From an uncultured Bacteroidales bacterium (GTDB taxonomy: Bacteria; Bacteroidota; Bacteroidia; Bacteroidales; UBA932), in the NCBI GenBank assembly GCA_949295645.1, contig CASFLY010000084.1, positions 1-64,000 of the forward strand: DNA of 64,000 nt, in the 5' to 3' direction. The first letter of the stretch is position 1; each line of letters starts with the position of its first letter. The translations under genes and the position numbers were made by a program. Shown piece by piece: positions 1 through 8,162 of this stretch. Below the pieces are notes generated by a model, which was given only the letters and a program-made list of their open reading frames with translations, was not told the origin of the DNA and did no database searches.

Positions 1-1
1 A

Positions 2-319
2 GGCCTTGAAAATGAACCGGAAAGGGGCTCCCGCTGTCTGGAGTGTTTCAGGCTGAGGCTCGCTTCGGCAGCAGAATATGCCCACGGGCACGGCTACAGG
101 GTAATCGCCACTACCCTTGCATCATCGAGATGGAAAAGCCTGGCTCAGATAAACGAAGCCGGAAACTACGCCGCATCCCTCTACGACGGTATCGTCTGGT
201 GGGACATGAACTGGCGCAGGAACGGCCTCCAGGAAAGGCGGAACCAGCTGATTAAGGAATACGGCTTCTACAACCAGCAGTACTGCGGCTGCGAGTTTTC
301 TTTCAGGACGGAGAAATAG
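2..319 (+). CDS. queH: Epoxyqueuosine reductase QueH, 3' end only
   Basis: Partial gene cut by the window edge; 105 C-terminal codons are visible, ending in TAG. QueH is the iron-sulfur, non-cobalamin enzyme that reduces epoxyqueuosine to queuosine in the wobble position of some tRNAs. Visible hallmarks are the Cys-x-x-Cys pair in RCLECFRLRL, the TTLASSRWK segment, and the C-terminal GFYNQQYCGCEFS motif whose cysteines are metal ligands in the family. The frame is open from base 2 without an in-window start, so the true start lies upstream. Nothing follows for about 65 bases before the next gene, which has its own promoter. Family assignment is by recognised motifs. Confidence 0.88.
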   Translation, partial: GLENEPERGSRCLECFRLRLASAAEYAHGHGYRVIATTLASSRWKSLAQINEAGNYAASLYDGIVWWDMNWRRNGLQERRNQLIKEYGFYNQQYCGCEFSFRTEK

Positions 320-326
320 AAAACAA

Positions 327-358
327 ATTGGCATTTTCTAAAATTATTGCTAAATTTG
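327..358 (+). promoter_or_regulatory. Bacteroidota-type promoter for the META lipoprotein
   Basis: ATTG at 327-330 and TAAATTTG at 351-358 are 20 bases apart, matching the -33/-7 pattern TTTG-N19-21-TAnnTTTG of the primary sigma factor in Bacteroidota. The -7 box ends 27 bases before the ATG at 386. Confidence 0.6.
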
Positions 359-385
359 CAGTTCGATTTGCAAAATTTACAGGTT

Positions 386-790
386 ATGAAAAGTATTCTG
401 TATGGCTTAATGATAGCGGCTACGGCTTTGTCCCTGGCTTCCTGTTGCGGTCAGCCGGATCTTTCCGGGAAATGGAACATACTGAAAGTGAACGGGGAAG
501 AAATCGTTGTCATCGGCGAGGAGACTCCTTATATGGAATTCAATACCGAGGAGACCCGTGTACACGGATACACCGGATGCAACATTATGAACGGTTCATA
601 CACTATGGACAAAAAGGATTTTGCATTCGGGAATATGGCCACTACGATGATGGCCGGACCTGAAGAGAATATGAAGGCCGAGCGTTCAGTGCTCGACGCT
701 ATGGGGAAAGTCGCCAGAATCAAGGCTGACGGCGAAAAGCTCCTTTTCCTCGACGAAGGAAAGAACGTAGTGATGGAACTCGGGAAATAG
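386..790 (+). CDS. META-domain (HslJ-like) lipoprotein
   Basis: A 134-residue exported protein. I chose the ATG at 386 rather than the in-frame start at 347 because it opens a lipoprotein signal peptide (MKSILYGLMIAATALS followed by LASC) and lies just below the promoter. The rest is a single META domain: DLSGKWNILKVNGEEI near the start, the typical YTGCNIMNGSY segment, and a C-terminal strand (EKLLFLDEGKNVVMEL). In HslJ-like proteins this small beta domain is linked to stress or antibiotic resistance, but the biochemical role is unknown. Predicted location is a lipid-anchored envelope protein. It is followed by tRNA-Ser with 20 bases between. Confidence 0.8.
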   Translation: MKSILYGLMIAATALSLASCCGQPDLSGKWNILKVNGEEIVVIGEETPYMEFNTEETRVHGYTGCNIMNGSYTMDKKDFAFGNMATTMMAGPEENMKAERSVLDAMGKVARIKADGEKLLFLDEGKNVVMELGK

Positions 791-810
791 GCGTTTTCCC
801 GACACATACT

Positions 811-898
811 GGAGAGATGCTCGAGTGGCTTAAGAGGCACGCCTGGAAAGCGTGTATACGACAAAATCGTATCTCGGGTTCGAATCCCGATCTCTCCG
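811..898 (+). tRNA. tRNA-Ser (GGA)
   Basis: An 88-base class II tRNA. The acceptor stem GGAGAGA/TCTCTCC, anticodon stem CACGC/GCGTG with loop CTGGAAA (anticodon GGA at 845-847), a variable arm and the T-arm GGGTTCGAATCCC are all visible. No CCA is encoded. Confidence 0.97.
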
Positions 899-903
899 CA
901 CAG

Positions 904-938
904 GGGGATGACTCAAAAGTGGAAGTCATCCCCTTTTT
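904..938 (+). terminator. Rho-independent terminator after tRNA-Ser
   Basis: Perfect 10-bp stem GGGGATGACT (904-913) / AGTCATCCCC (924-933) with a 10-base loop, followed by TTTTT. It lies 6 bases after the tRNA. Confidence 0.85.
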
Positions 939-1129
939 CATTGTTTTTCCCTGAGGTCAACCTCAGTCCTTCATTCGGATATTCGATTCTCAAAGAATTA
1001 TCAAAGCTTTTGGTCCCCCATTTATACAGAATTCCCGACGTGTCAGTCCGGGCATGGCCGGGAAAACAGACACGGCGGGGATATTCGAGGATAATCGGCA
1101 GATTATCGTAATGAGGGCCTGCGCGGGAC

Positions 1130-2683
1130 TCAGAAGGCCATTACAGGGCGAACCAGCATCGGGTTTCCAAGATGAGCCGAATCGCTTCCGTCATTATTGA
1201 CATTCCAGAATTTTGTAGAACCTTTAGGCTTGCCCTCGTATGACAGCCTGTATGCGCTGTTCGCATCCACTTCATTGCTTGTCCAGTAATCCTGCGTAAG
1301 TTCCGTTCCGCCGACTTTGGCGATGTTCACGTTTATTTCGTCCCTTATGTTCGTACCGCCTGTCCAGAGACTTCCCTGTGCATTGAACATCAGGGACAGT
1401 TCTTTCGTGGACGGAAGATACCAGCCGCTTGCCCCGCTTGCGACAGGATTGGCGGCCCTGTATTCCATTATTTCCACTACGGCATCCACCTTGTCCGCAT
1501 CCGATGCCGTTCCATTGTTGTTGTAAAAGTCTATAGCCATCGTATTGTTATAGCCGGCTATATCCTTTTCGTGATCATTTTTATTGATCGAGATGAAACC
1601 AGGAGCATTCGTTTTAAGCCAGGCATTTACCTCGACAGTATTGTTCCCGCACCAGCGGACTCTCTCTATCTCGTCCAACGCTACCACAAGACCGTGCGTG
1701 CAGTTCGGATAATCGTTTTTCAAGGTGACGTCGACCGTGGTCGGATTTCCCTTCCAGAACACGATTCCGATGCAGGAAGCCTGCTGCTCGGGCGTGAGGA
1801 CATCATCCCCGGGAACAATTTCTCCGGAACTCAGGAAAAAGTCCCCCACGCTTAAAGTGTGGATAACGTCGGCTTCCGATGAATTGACATTCAGTCTTCT
1901 GTACTTCCCGGCAGCATAGGCCTTTGCGGAGGACTGATAGCCATAGGTCTTGCCGAGAGCCTCATACTCTCCGGACACTGCCACAGACTCGCCCGGGGCA
2001 AGGATATAACGGTACACACCCGGCTCTATCATGTAAGGGGTAACGGAAGTGCCGCCTACCGTAAGCGAAGAAAATTTCACCGGGACGGAATAATACGGCT
2101 CCTCGGACTCCGATGTCCTGTAATTCACCTGAGGAAGCGAAATTTCCACCATCGACATGGCGTGCGAAAAGTCGAGGGTCAGCCTGGACTCCCCGGCAGA
2201 CACCGTTCCCTCGGATGTCATAAGGTCGCAGGCCGAATAAAGTGCATACGTACTCTGGTCGGCAGCGTCCGCCATGGATTCGGTAAAGACGGAGACAAGT
2301 TCCTCCACACTGCTTACGGACGACATTTCCTCCGAGTACGGATAATAGGCAAAATAAGAAGCGGATGCCCCGTAGTAGTAGACCTTGCCTGACCACTGGT
2401 CGGAAGCTTCGTCATAGACGCATTTCACATTACGGCATTCTTCGATGACCCCGTCGGAACCCACTGCGAACACTCCGATGGCGTCTCCGTCCGTAAATTT
2501 AGTCATCACCCCTTTCTCGACCGCCTTGGAAGCAGGTGCGGCCGCATCCGAAAAGCCGCAGACTGCAGCTTCTATGTCAAGTAATTTTGCGTCAGCTTCA
2601 GGTTCTCCGGCCGGAACATCCAGTTTTTCAGAGCATCCGGCAAAAAGAGCCAGTACGGGCAACAGATAAAATATCTTTTTCAT
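1130..2683 (-). CDS. Fimbrillin-like lipoprotein with a C-terminal Lcl/DUF1566-like domain
   Basis: About 517 residues from the ATG at 2683, chosen because MKKIFYLLPVLALFAGC is a lipoprotein signal; the in-frame start at 2710 only adds a leader. The N-terminal half resembles the Mfa-like fimbrillin fold of Bacteroidales: GDAIGVFAV, a YYGASASYFAYYPYS segment, DQSTYALYSACD, and an AMSMVEISL strand. The C-terminal half carries GYNNTMAIDFYNN, GWYLPSTKELSLM and DYWTSNEVDANSAYRL, as in DUF1566/Lcl C-type-lectin-like domains. It is the last gene of the PUL1 operon and a paralogue of the gene at 2966-4462. A surface glycan-binding or structural role is inferred from context; a pilus subunit is possible. 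Confidence 0.75.
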   Translation of the reverse strand: MKKIFYLLPVLALFAGCSEKLDVPAGEPEADAKLLDIEAAVCGFSDAAAPASKAVEKGVMTKFTDGDAIGVFAVGSDGVIEECRNVKCVYDEASDQWSGKVYYYGASASYFAYYPYSEEMSSVSSVEELVSVFTESMADAADQSTYALYSACDLMTSEGTVSAGESRLTLDFSHAMSMVEISLPQVNYRTSESEEPYYSVPVKFSSLTVGGTSVTPYMIEPGVYRYILAPGESVAVSGEYEALGKTYGYQSSAKAYAAGKYRRLNVNSSEADVIHTLSVGDFFLSSGEIVPGDDVLTPEQQASCIGIVFWKGNPTTVDVTLKNDYPNCTHGLVVALDEIERVRWCGNNTVEVNAWLKTNAPGFISINKNDHEKDIAGYNNTMAIDFYNNNGTASDADKVDAVVEIMEYRAANPVASGASGWYLPSTKELSLMFNAQGSLWTGGTNIRDEINVNIAKVGGTELTQDYWTSNEVDANSAYRLSYEGKPKGSTKFWNVNNDGSDSAHLGNPMLVRPVMAF

Positions 2684-2735
2684 ATCGTTCAAAATGATTT
2701 CGTTAAACATACAACAGGTTTCAGGTCATCCGTCA

Positions 2736-2906
2736 TTACATCGGAACGGCTGTCACGGTTTCTTCGGATCCGTCCATCTCCCAGGCAGGGAAACCGGCGT
2801 TTTCGATACCGCTGTCGGCAAAGCCGTTTTCCACGGAAATTTTCAGAACTCTCAGTTCCGGGGCTTCGTAAGATACGGAAGCCTTCAAAAGACATTGTTT
2901 CAGCAT
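2736..2906 (-). CDS. 56-residue peptide of a fimbrillin locus
   Basis: A short complete frame, ATG at 2906 to TAA, filling most of the gap between the two fimbrillin-like lipoprotein genes and in the same direction. The peptide begins MLKQCLLKASVSYEAPELRV, continues with LKISVENGFADSGIEN and ends acidic (EMDGSEETVTAVPM). The pattern 'YEAPE-hydrophobic-E-GFA-S' is what I recall from small, usually unnamed proteins beside fimbrillin and other surface-lipoprotein genes in Bacteroidales. There is no signal peptide or membrane segment. The function is unknown; co-transcription with the flanking lipoproteins is likely from spacing (59 bases upstream, 52 downstream). Confidence 0.65.
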   Translation of the reverse strand: MLKQCLLKASVSYEAPELRVLKISVENGFADSGIENAGFPAWEMDGSEETVTAVPM

Positions 2907-2965
2907 TGTATTGAAAATTTATGGTTATTGTTCAAAATCGCATTTTCAGGTCCGGCTTGCGGCTT

Positions 2966-4462
2966 TCAGAAAGCCAGTACAGGACGGAGGTTTTTGAAAT
3001 TGTACGTTCTCGTTCCCTGGGCCTTGCCCGAAGACAGAATCAGGAAAGCACTGCCGGCCTCGGCCTCGGTGCTCGACCAGTAATCGCCCGTAATGACGGC
3101 GGCTCCGTCGATTTTCCCGAGAGAAGCGTTGACAATCCCGGCGACGGAATTATTTTCCGTATCCAAAGCGCCGTCCGGCTTGTAGAGCAATGCAAGTTCC
3201 TTAATGGACGGCAGATACCAGCCGCTTGACGTACATTCCACGCTATGGCTGCCGCGATAGTCCATTATGTTCTCGACAGCCGATACCGTTTTTTCGTCCC
3301 CGGCCTGCAGATTATCGTTGTAATGGCCGATGGCCATCGTGTTGTTGTAGCCTGTGACAAGATTCCTGTTGTCCTGCGAGCCGCAGGTGCTGACAGGCAT
3401 ATAGGACGTGTTGGCCTCAATCCAGGCATTCACCATATCCGATACCGAAAGCCTCCACCGCGAGGCGGCGATTTCATCTATGGCGACCACGAGTCCGTGC
3501 GTACATCCGGGGCAGTCGGCTTTCAGGGTCGGATCGGACGCTGTCGGGTCACCCGCCCAGAACACCACGCCGACACACTCGTCCTGTTCCGCTGCACTCA
3601 GAGTCGCATCCGCCGGCAGCAGAGCCCCTGATTTCAGGAAGAAATCACCGGCAGACAGCGTGTGGATGACAGTGGTCTCGTCCGGCCGGACATCTATCCT
3701 GACGGAAGTCCCGGGCTCGAATACAAGCTCCCTGCCGTAGTCCGCCCAGTCTCCGGCGACCTTGTATTCCCCGTAGACAAGGTTGTTTTCAGGAACGAGG
3801 ATATAACGGTAGAGCCCGTGCTCCGCCATATAAGGCCGGACGGCAATGTCATTGACCTCGAATCCGAGACCGCCTATGTTCGCTATGTAATAAGGTTCCG
3901 AGTCGGCCGAAGTCCGGTACTCTATGTCGGGAAAGCTTATTTCCACCATCGACATACGGCTCGTCAGGGTAAAATCGAGGACTCCGCCGGCAGGGAACAC
4001 GTTTTCATCCGCCATAAAGTTGCAGGCGGAGAAAAGTTCCTCCGTACTCTGATCCGTCGTGTTCCTGACCTCACCGGTAAAATATTCCGCTATGGCCTGG
4101 AGGCTCTGCATGGACGACAGGCTCTTCCGGTACGGATAATAGGCAAAATACACGGCACCGTCATAGTACCAGACCTTGCCGTTCCAGGAGGTTCCGTCAT
4201 AGACGAAGGCGGAATTGTGGCAGCCGGACAGGACGCTCCCGTCGGTATCGATGCCGAATACGCCGATGGTATCCCCGGCTTCGAATGCGGTCAGGGCAGG
4301 TTCCGCGGTCCGGTCCATATCGGAAAAGCCCGTATATGAGGCCCTGACTTCCAAAAGGATGTCGCTTGTTTTTTCCGTCTCCGGACTCTCCGCCTCCTGA
4401 CAACCCTGGGCAGCGACCATGGCCAGGGTGCAGACGAATGGCATATACAACAGGTTCTTCAT
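2966..4462 (-). CDS. Fimbrillin-like lipoprotein with a C-terminal Lcl/DUF1566-like domain
   Basis: 498 residues with a lipoprotein signal ending AMVAAQGC. It is a paralogue of the gene at 1130-2683 along its whole length. Shared features are GDTIGVFGI, a YYDGAVYFAYYPY segment, DQSTEELFSACNF, RMSMVEISF, GCTHGLVVAIDEI, GYNNTMAIGHYND, GWYLPSIKELALLY and DYWSSTEAEAGSAF. The first half matches the fimbrillin (Mfa-like) pattern, the second the DUF1566/Lcl pattern with a final LRPVLAF strand. It starts 3 bases after the upstream lipoprotein gene ends, so it belongs to the PUL1 operon. Where Sus systems usually have SusE/SusF glycan-binding lipoproteins, this operon has these proteins, which suggests a comparable surface role. 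Confidence 0.75.
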   Translation of the reverse strand: MKNLLYMPFVCTLAMVAAQGCQEAESPETEKTSDILLEVRASYTGFSDMDRTAEPALTAFEAGDTIGVFGIDTDGSVLSGCHNSAFVYDGTSWNGKVWYYDGAVYFAYYPYRKSLSSMQSLQAIAEYFTGEVRNTTDQSTEELFSACNFMADENVFPAGGVLDFTLTSRMSMVEISFPDIEYRTSADSEPYYIANIGGLGFEVNDIAVRPYMAEHGLYRYILVPENNLVYGEYKVAGDWADYGRELVFEPGTSVRIDVRPDETTVIHTLSAGDFFLKSGALLPADATLSAAEQDECVGVVFWAGDPTASDPTLKADCPGCTHGLVVAIDEIAASRWRLSVSDMVNAWIEANTSYMPVSTCGSQDNRNLVTGYNNTMAIGHYNDNLQAGDEKTVSAVENIMDYRGSHSVECTSSGWYLPSIKELALLYKPDGALDTENNSVAGIVNASLGKIDGAAVITGDYWSSTEAEAGSAFLILSSGKAQGTRTYNFKNLRPVLAF

Positions 4463-4465
4463 ATA

Positions 4466-5320
4466 TTACCGGTTTTTAGTCTGTTCAATAAATTCCGCCT
4501 CGATATTTTCCTCGCCTGCCGACTCCCACTCCGGATTTCCTTCATTGGCAATCAGCTTTATGCTTTCGCCTTCGATGGCGAAAGTCCAGGAATACTGCCT
4601 GTCCGCCCTCAGGTATCCCTCACGAAAACTTCCAGGGGCATAAAGCAGGGAATATTCTCCTGCTTCGACACTGATGAAATCAACATCCTGCATATTCTGG
4701 GGGACAACCATAGCCCTGAACGAATTCCCGACACGGAAGGGCGAAAGCTCTGTCCCGGAATCCAGGCCGGCTACATTCAGAAGACGCACTTCGACAGTCG
4801 CAGGGTCGACCTGCGGGCCGATTTCAAGATTGATAACGACATTGGCCGTACGGTGCGCGAATTCCAAAGGAGACGTGCTAAGGGATATGCTTACCGGAGT
4901 CCGGACAGCAGCGAGAAAATCGCTGGCGCGATAGTTTTCCAATGTACTCTGATCGGCTTTTGCGACCGGATCCGGCATTCCTCCCTCACTGTACGGATAC
5001 CAGGCGTCCATTATGACATCCTTGTTGTCCTGCCAGTAGAACGGATCCCCGTCCGCGACAAGCTCTCCGGAAACTGCATCCGCTATGACATACCTCTTTT
5101 CCACCCCGCCGACACACACCGAAAAGGCTTCCCCTCCCTGCCACAGGCTTCCGTTCTCCCCATAACCCCAGTCCTCCGCCGATGCAGAAAAGGCCATCCG
5201 TATGTCAGAGGGGAATTCCGACCCGTCGCGGCCGTATTCGGGCTCGCAGGCGGCAAGACAGGCTGCCGCAAAGACTGCCCCGAAAAAATATGGAACTGGG
5301 AAGCTGTTTTGAATTTTCAT
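4466..5320 (-). CDS. Fimbrillin-like lipoprotein, single domain
   Basis: 284 residues. The signal peptide ends FAAACLAAC, a lipobox. The mature part follows the fimbrillin pattern: FYWQDNKDVIMDAWYPYS, DQSTLENYRASDFLAA, then EFAHRTANVVINLEI, with strand-rich sequence after it. It lacks the Lcl/DUF1566-like half found in its two neighbours. It follows the lyase gene by 13 bases and precedes the next lipoprotein by 3, so it is within the PUL1 operon. It may act with its paralogues at the cell surface; whether the fold binds glycan or polymerises cannot be told from sequence. Confidence 0.72.
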   Translation of the reverse strand: MKIQNSFPVPYFFGAVFAAACLAACEPEYGRDGSEFPSDIRMAFSASAEDWGYGENGSLWQGGEAFSVCVGGVEKRYVIADAVSGELVADGDPFYWQDNKDVIMDAWYPYSEGGMPDPVAKADQSTLENYRASDFLAAVRTPVSISLSTSPLEFAHRTANVVINLEIGPQVDPATVEVRLLNVAGLDSGTELSPFRVGNSFRAMVVPQNMQDVDFISVEAGEYSLLYAPGSFREGYLRADRQYSWTFAIEGESIKLIANEGNPEWESAGEENIEAEFIEQTKNR

Positions 5321-5333
5321 AACTGACGTTCTT

Positions 5334-7262
5334 TTAGGATTGATGAATAAGGAATCTGTAATTCCCGCTTTTTCTTGTCTTGCCGTCGGTCAACACGATC
5401 CTGTAGACCGCCCTGCCCCAGACTTTGGAAAGTTTCGGGTCATCCAAAAGGATTTTCCCGATTTCAGGCGTAAGGGATGACGGGTACTCGAGGACGATCT
5501 CCTTGTCCCCGGCGGGAATGAGGATTTTACAGTCTCCGGCAAGTTCGGGTCTGCCTGCTGTCATGAAAACCACCCTGTTGGGGGCGACGGTCCCGGAAAA
5601 CGAATCTTCGACGAGGAAACCGTCATCCTTCATTATGTATGTACGGACCCACTTCACTTCCTCAGGTACAGGATATGCTCCTGAAATGTCGAGAGAAAAC
5701 CTGCGGCGTTCCGGAGAGCAGGCCACCGAGGAAGCCCTATACTCATACCCGTTTCTCTGGGCAATCCCGCCTATCTCCGGAAGACTGTGGTACCCGCTCT
5801 GCATAGTCCAGATGGAATAGCGTTCCGGGCCGAAAGTCTGTCTCGTGTATGTCCCGACGCCCACGTCTATGAAGACCGGACAGGCATCGAGATACAGGAT
5901 GAACGAACCTACGTCATTGTGGTTGTGGCTCTCATTGTTGTGTCCGCCCTTCATGGCGGCGAACATGCCGGAGGCGTTCGAAAAGAAGCATATCTGCGTT
6001 TCAGGGTACCACACCGGGATGCGGGCTCCATCCGACGGTATGGCCGCCGAAAGTTCCATGTCCACCGTGACGGCCTGCAGGGCCCTGTATGTATCGCCTC
6101 TGTCGAGCGGAATCCCTGCCGGAAGCTCCCTCATAAGACGGGATGCAAAATCCTTCATTTCGCTGCTCCCTACGGCTTTTCCGTAGCGGTAGACAAGATG
6201 CGGCTCCGACTTGTACCTGGGAGAGGCGTCCGCGAAATTCACGGCCCAGCCGTCGCCGATGTAGGAATCACAGATGTACTCGCCCATATTCCGGATCTGC
6301 GGCTCATCGAAAAGGGAGACATGCCCGCCGGTTCCGGCCTGCAGAAGCTGGAGATAGTCGAGGACTTTGCCTGCGGCATGAGTCCAATACGTGGAGCCTT
6401 CCTCGCAGGCCCCGTCTTCAGAAACGAAATTCAGGAACTTGTCTACGGACTGTACCGATTTCCATACGGCGGCCGAGAGGACATCGGGATCGTCTTCGAG
6501 CAGGAGAAAGCACTGTAGGGCGTTCGAATTGCACCACGGGTTCCAGTTGTTCACCACATCGCCGGGCTTCAGCTCCCCGTCTGCCATCCACCACTCGTCA
6601 TTCTGCATATAGGCATCCAGAATCCTCTCCTGCAGTACATCCCGCAGCCTGACGGCGATGACCGGATCCGTCCGGTCGAACTCGTCCTTGAAAAAATAGT
6701 ACACCCAGGCGAGCATGGAACCGTAATCCCCTGCCGCAAGATCGAATACCGGTCTGCGGTAGTCCGGCAGCAGACATCTCGGAACCTGGTATTTCAGATG
6801 CGCCGACACTGCCCAGGTGGTCATCTCGCAGCTGTAGAACACCCCGTTCAGAAGGTCGTCCATAAAACGGCCTTTCCCTTCGGCAAGTTCCGCCAGCATC
6901 AGGATGTTGATATTCCGCCGGTTCTCGAAATACGGAGTTTCCATCACGGAAATATTCCCGCTTCTGACGTATTCCAGATAATCGGTCGCCTTTATCAGGT
7001 GCCAGTCGCAGCCGAGCAGTTTTTCTCCTTCCGAGACAAGCATCCGCCCGAGAGAATCCCCGAGGAAAGCGTTCCAGCCGTTCCTGTCACTGTAGTCGGG
7101 ATAAGGGACCCAGGATCTGTCCGATATGACCCAGGCCCTGAGACTGTCCCGGCTGACCGCCCTTTCCCCGATAAGGTTCCTTTCCGCATACGCCCCTGCG
7201 GAAAGGCTGGCCGAAACCAGGAAAATGCAGCCGACAAGTATCTTGTATGCGCTGTTCATCAT
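5334..7262 (-). CDS. Heparinase II/III-like polysaccharide lyase
   Basis: 642 residues with a cleavable signal peptide (MMNSAYKILVGCIFLVSASLSAGAYA) and no lipobox, so probably periplasmic. The helical toroid half carries NNWNPWCNSN (238-247) and EEGSTYW (287-293). The beta-sandwich half contains GGHNNESHNHNDVGSF (439-454), the His/Asn/Asp-rich metal and active-site motif of heparinase II/III-type lyases. These enzymes cleave uronate linkages by beta-elimination and leave a 4,5-unsaturated uronyl end. The neighbouring GH88-like gene is the usual partner. I cannot assign a PL family; a PL12, PL33 or PL35-like enzyme is possible, so the substrate is open. Start is one of two adjacent ATGs (7262 or 7259). 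Confidence 0.8.
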   Translation of the reverse strand: MMNSAYKILVGCIFLVSASLSAGAYAERNLIGERAVSRDSLRAWVISDRSWVPYPDYSDRNGWNAFLGDSLGRMLVSEGEKLLGCDWHLIKATDYLEYVRSGNISVMETPYFENRRNINILMLAELAEGKGRFMDDLLNGVFYSCEMTTWAVSAHLKYQVPRCLLPDYRRPVFDLAAGDYGSMLAWVYYFFKDEFDRTDPVIAVRLRDVLQERILDAYMQNDEWWMADGELKPGDVVNNWNPWCNSNALQCFLLLEDDPDVLSAAVWKSVQSVDKFLNFVSEDGACEEGSTYWTHAAGKVLDYLQLLQAGTGGHVSLFDEPQIRNMGEYICDSYIGDGWAVNFADASPRYKSEPHLVYRYGKAVGSSEMKDFASRLMRELPAGIPLDRGDTYRALQAVTVDMELSAAIPSDGARIPVWYPETQICFFSNASGMFAAMKGGHNNESHNHNDVGSFILYLDACPVFIDVGVGTYTRQTFGPERYSIWTMQSGYHSLPEIGGIAQRNGYEYRASSVACSPERRRFSLDISGAYPVPEEVKWVRTYIMKDDGFLVEDSFSGTVAPNRVVFMTAGRPELAGDCKILIPAGDKEIVLEYPSSLTPEIGKILLDDPKLSKVWGRAVYRIVLTDGKTRKSGNYRFLIHQS

Positions 7263-7268
7263 CTGACG

Positions 7269-8159
7269 CTATTTTCTTTCCTTGTAATACCTGATATAGT
7301 CCACTTCCATACGTGCAGGGAAAATACTGTCGTCCACACCGCCGTATGCCCCGCCCCAGCTGCCGCCGACGGCGACATTGAGAATCAGGAAGAAAGACTG
7401 GTCGAAAGGCCAATGTTCATAGGTGTCCCTGCTTTTCGGGAAAGACAGGACGACCTTGTCGTCGAACAGGAAATCCAGACGGGTCTCGGACCATACCAAA
7501 GAGTAGACGTGGAACTCGGTGTCCAGTGTAGGGGAAGAAACGGTGTTCTGTCTCTGCTGGGTCTCGACCCCGTCCTGCGAGTCCTGGTTGTGGACAGTCG
7601 ACCATATCATATCGTGCCCGACATTGTCTCCCCAGACATATTCCATAAGGTCCATTTCGGCATATACTCCACCGAACAGATTGTTTACCGGCCTCATCCA
7701 GATGGCAGGCCATATCCCCTGGCCGCGAGGAATCCTGGCACACACGTCCAAACGTCCGTACTGGAATCCCACCTTGCCCTTTGTCGTGACCGAAGCCGAC
7801 GAATGCGTGAACTCGTATTCTTTCCCGTCCTTTACCAGAGTATGGGCGTCCTCGTGCGCTTCGAGAATCAGTTTTCCGTCCTCGACCCTGGAATAGGTCG
7901 TATTGGCCACCTTGTAGTCCTGCTGTTCGTTGTTTCTCATATATCCCTCTTCATAGACCCAGATGTTGTCCGCAGGCAGGCCTTCGTAGTCGAATTCCTC
8001 GCTCCAGAAAAGTTCGTAGTCGCCTACGATCACAGGATACTCGGGAGGCGGGGCGTATGCGTTTTCGTCCTTTTCACAGCCGGTGGCCATTGCGGCGGCC
8101 GCGAATATGCAGAGAACCAGTCTTTCAGCTCCTGCCCTGCAGTTGTTCAGATTTTTCAT
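7269..8159 (-). CDS. GH16 beta-glucanase (laminarinase type), lipoprotein
   Basis: 296 residues. Lipobox around Cys28 (AAAMATGC), so outer-membrane anchored and probably surface exposed. The catalytic signature of GH16 is complete: EMDLMEY with nucleophile Glu168, Asp170 and acid/base Glu173. The preceding strand GRLDVCARIPRGQGIWPAIWM and the following WSTVHNQ are typical of the GH16_3 laminarinase/lichenase branch. It closes with a VAVGGSWGG segment and the final strand MEVDYIRYYK. It would act as the endo-enzyme cutting beta-1,3 or mixed beta-1,3/1,4 bonds before import. It sits between the GH88-like gene (3 bases upstream) and the lyase gene (6 bases downstream). Confidence 0.9.
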   Translation of the reverse strand: MKNLNNCRAGAERLVLCIFAAAAMATGCEKDENAYAPPPEYPVIVGDYELFWSEEFDYEGLPADNIWVYEEGYMRNNEQQDYKVANTTYSRVEDGKLILEAHEDAHTLVKDGKEYEFTHSSASVTTKGKVGFQYGRLDVCARIPRGQGIWPAIWMRPVNNLFGGVYAEMDLMEYVWGDNVGHDMIWSTVHNQDSQDGVETQQRQNTVSSPTLDTEFHVYSLVWSETRLDFLFDDKVVLSFPKSRDTYEHWPFDQSFFLILNVAVGGSWGGAYGGVDDSIFPARMEVDYIRYYKERK

Positions 8160-8162
8160 ATC

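Noticed and set aside
951..966. Palindrome CTGAGGTCAACCTCAG as a terminator for the PUL1 operon
   Set aside because: No T-run follows on the minus strand, and it lies about 165 bases past the last stop codon; it could be chance.
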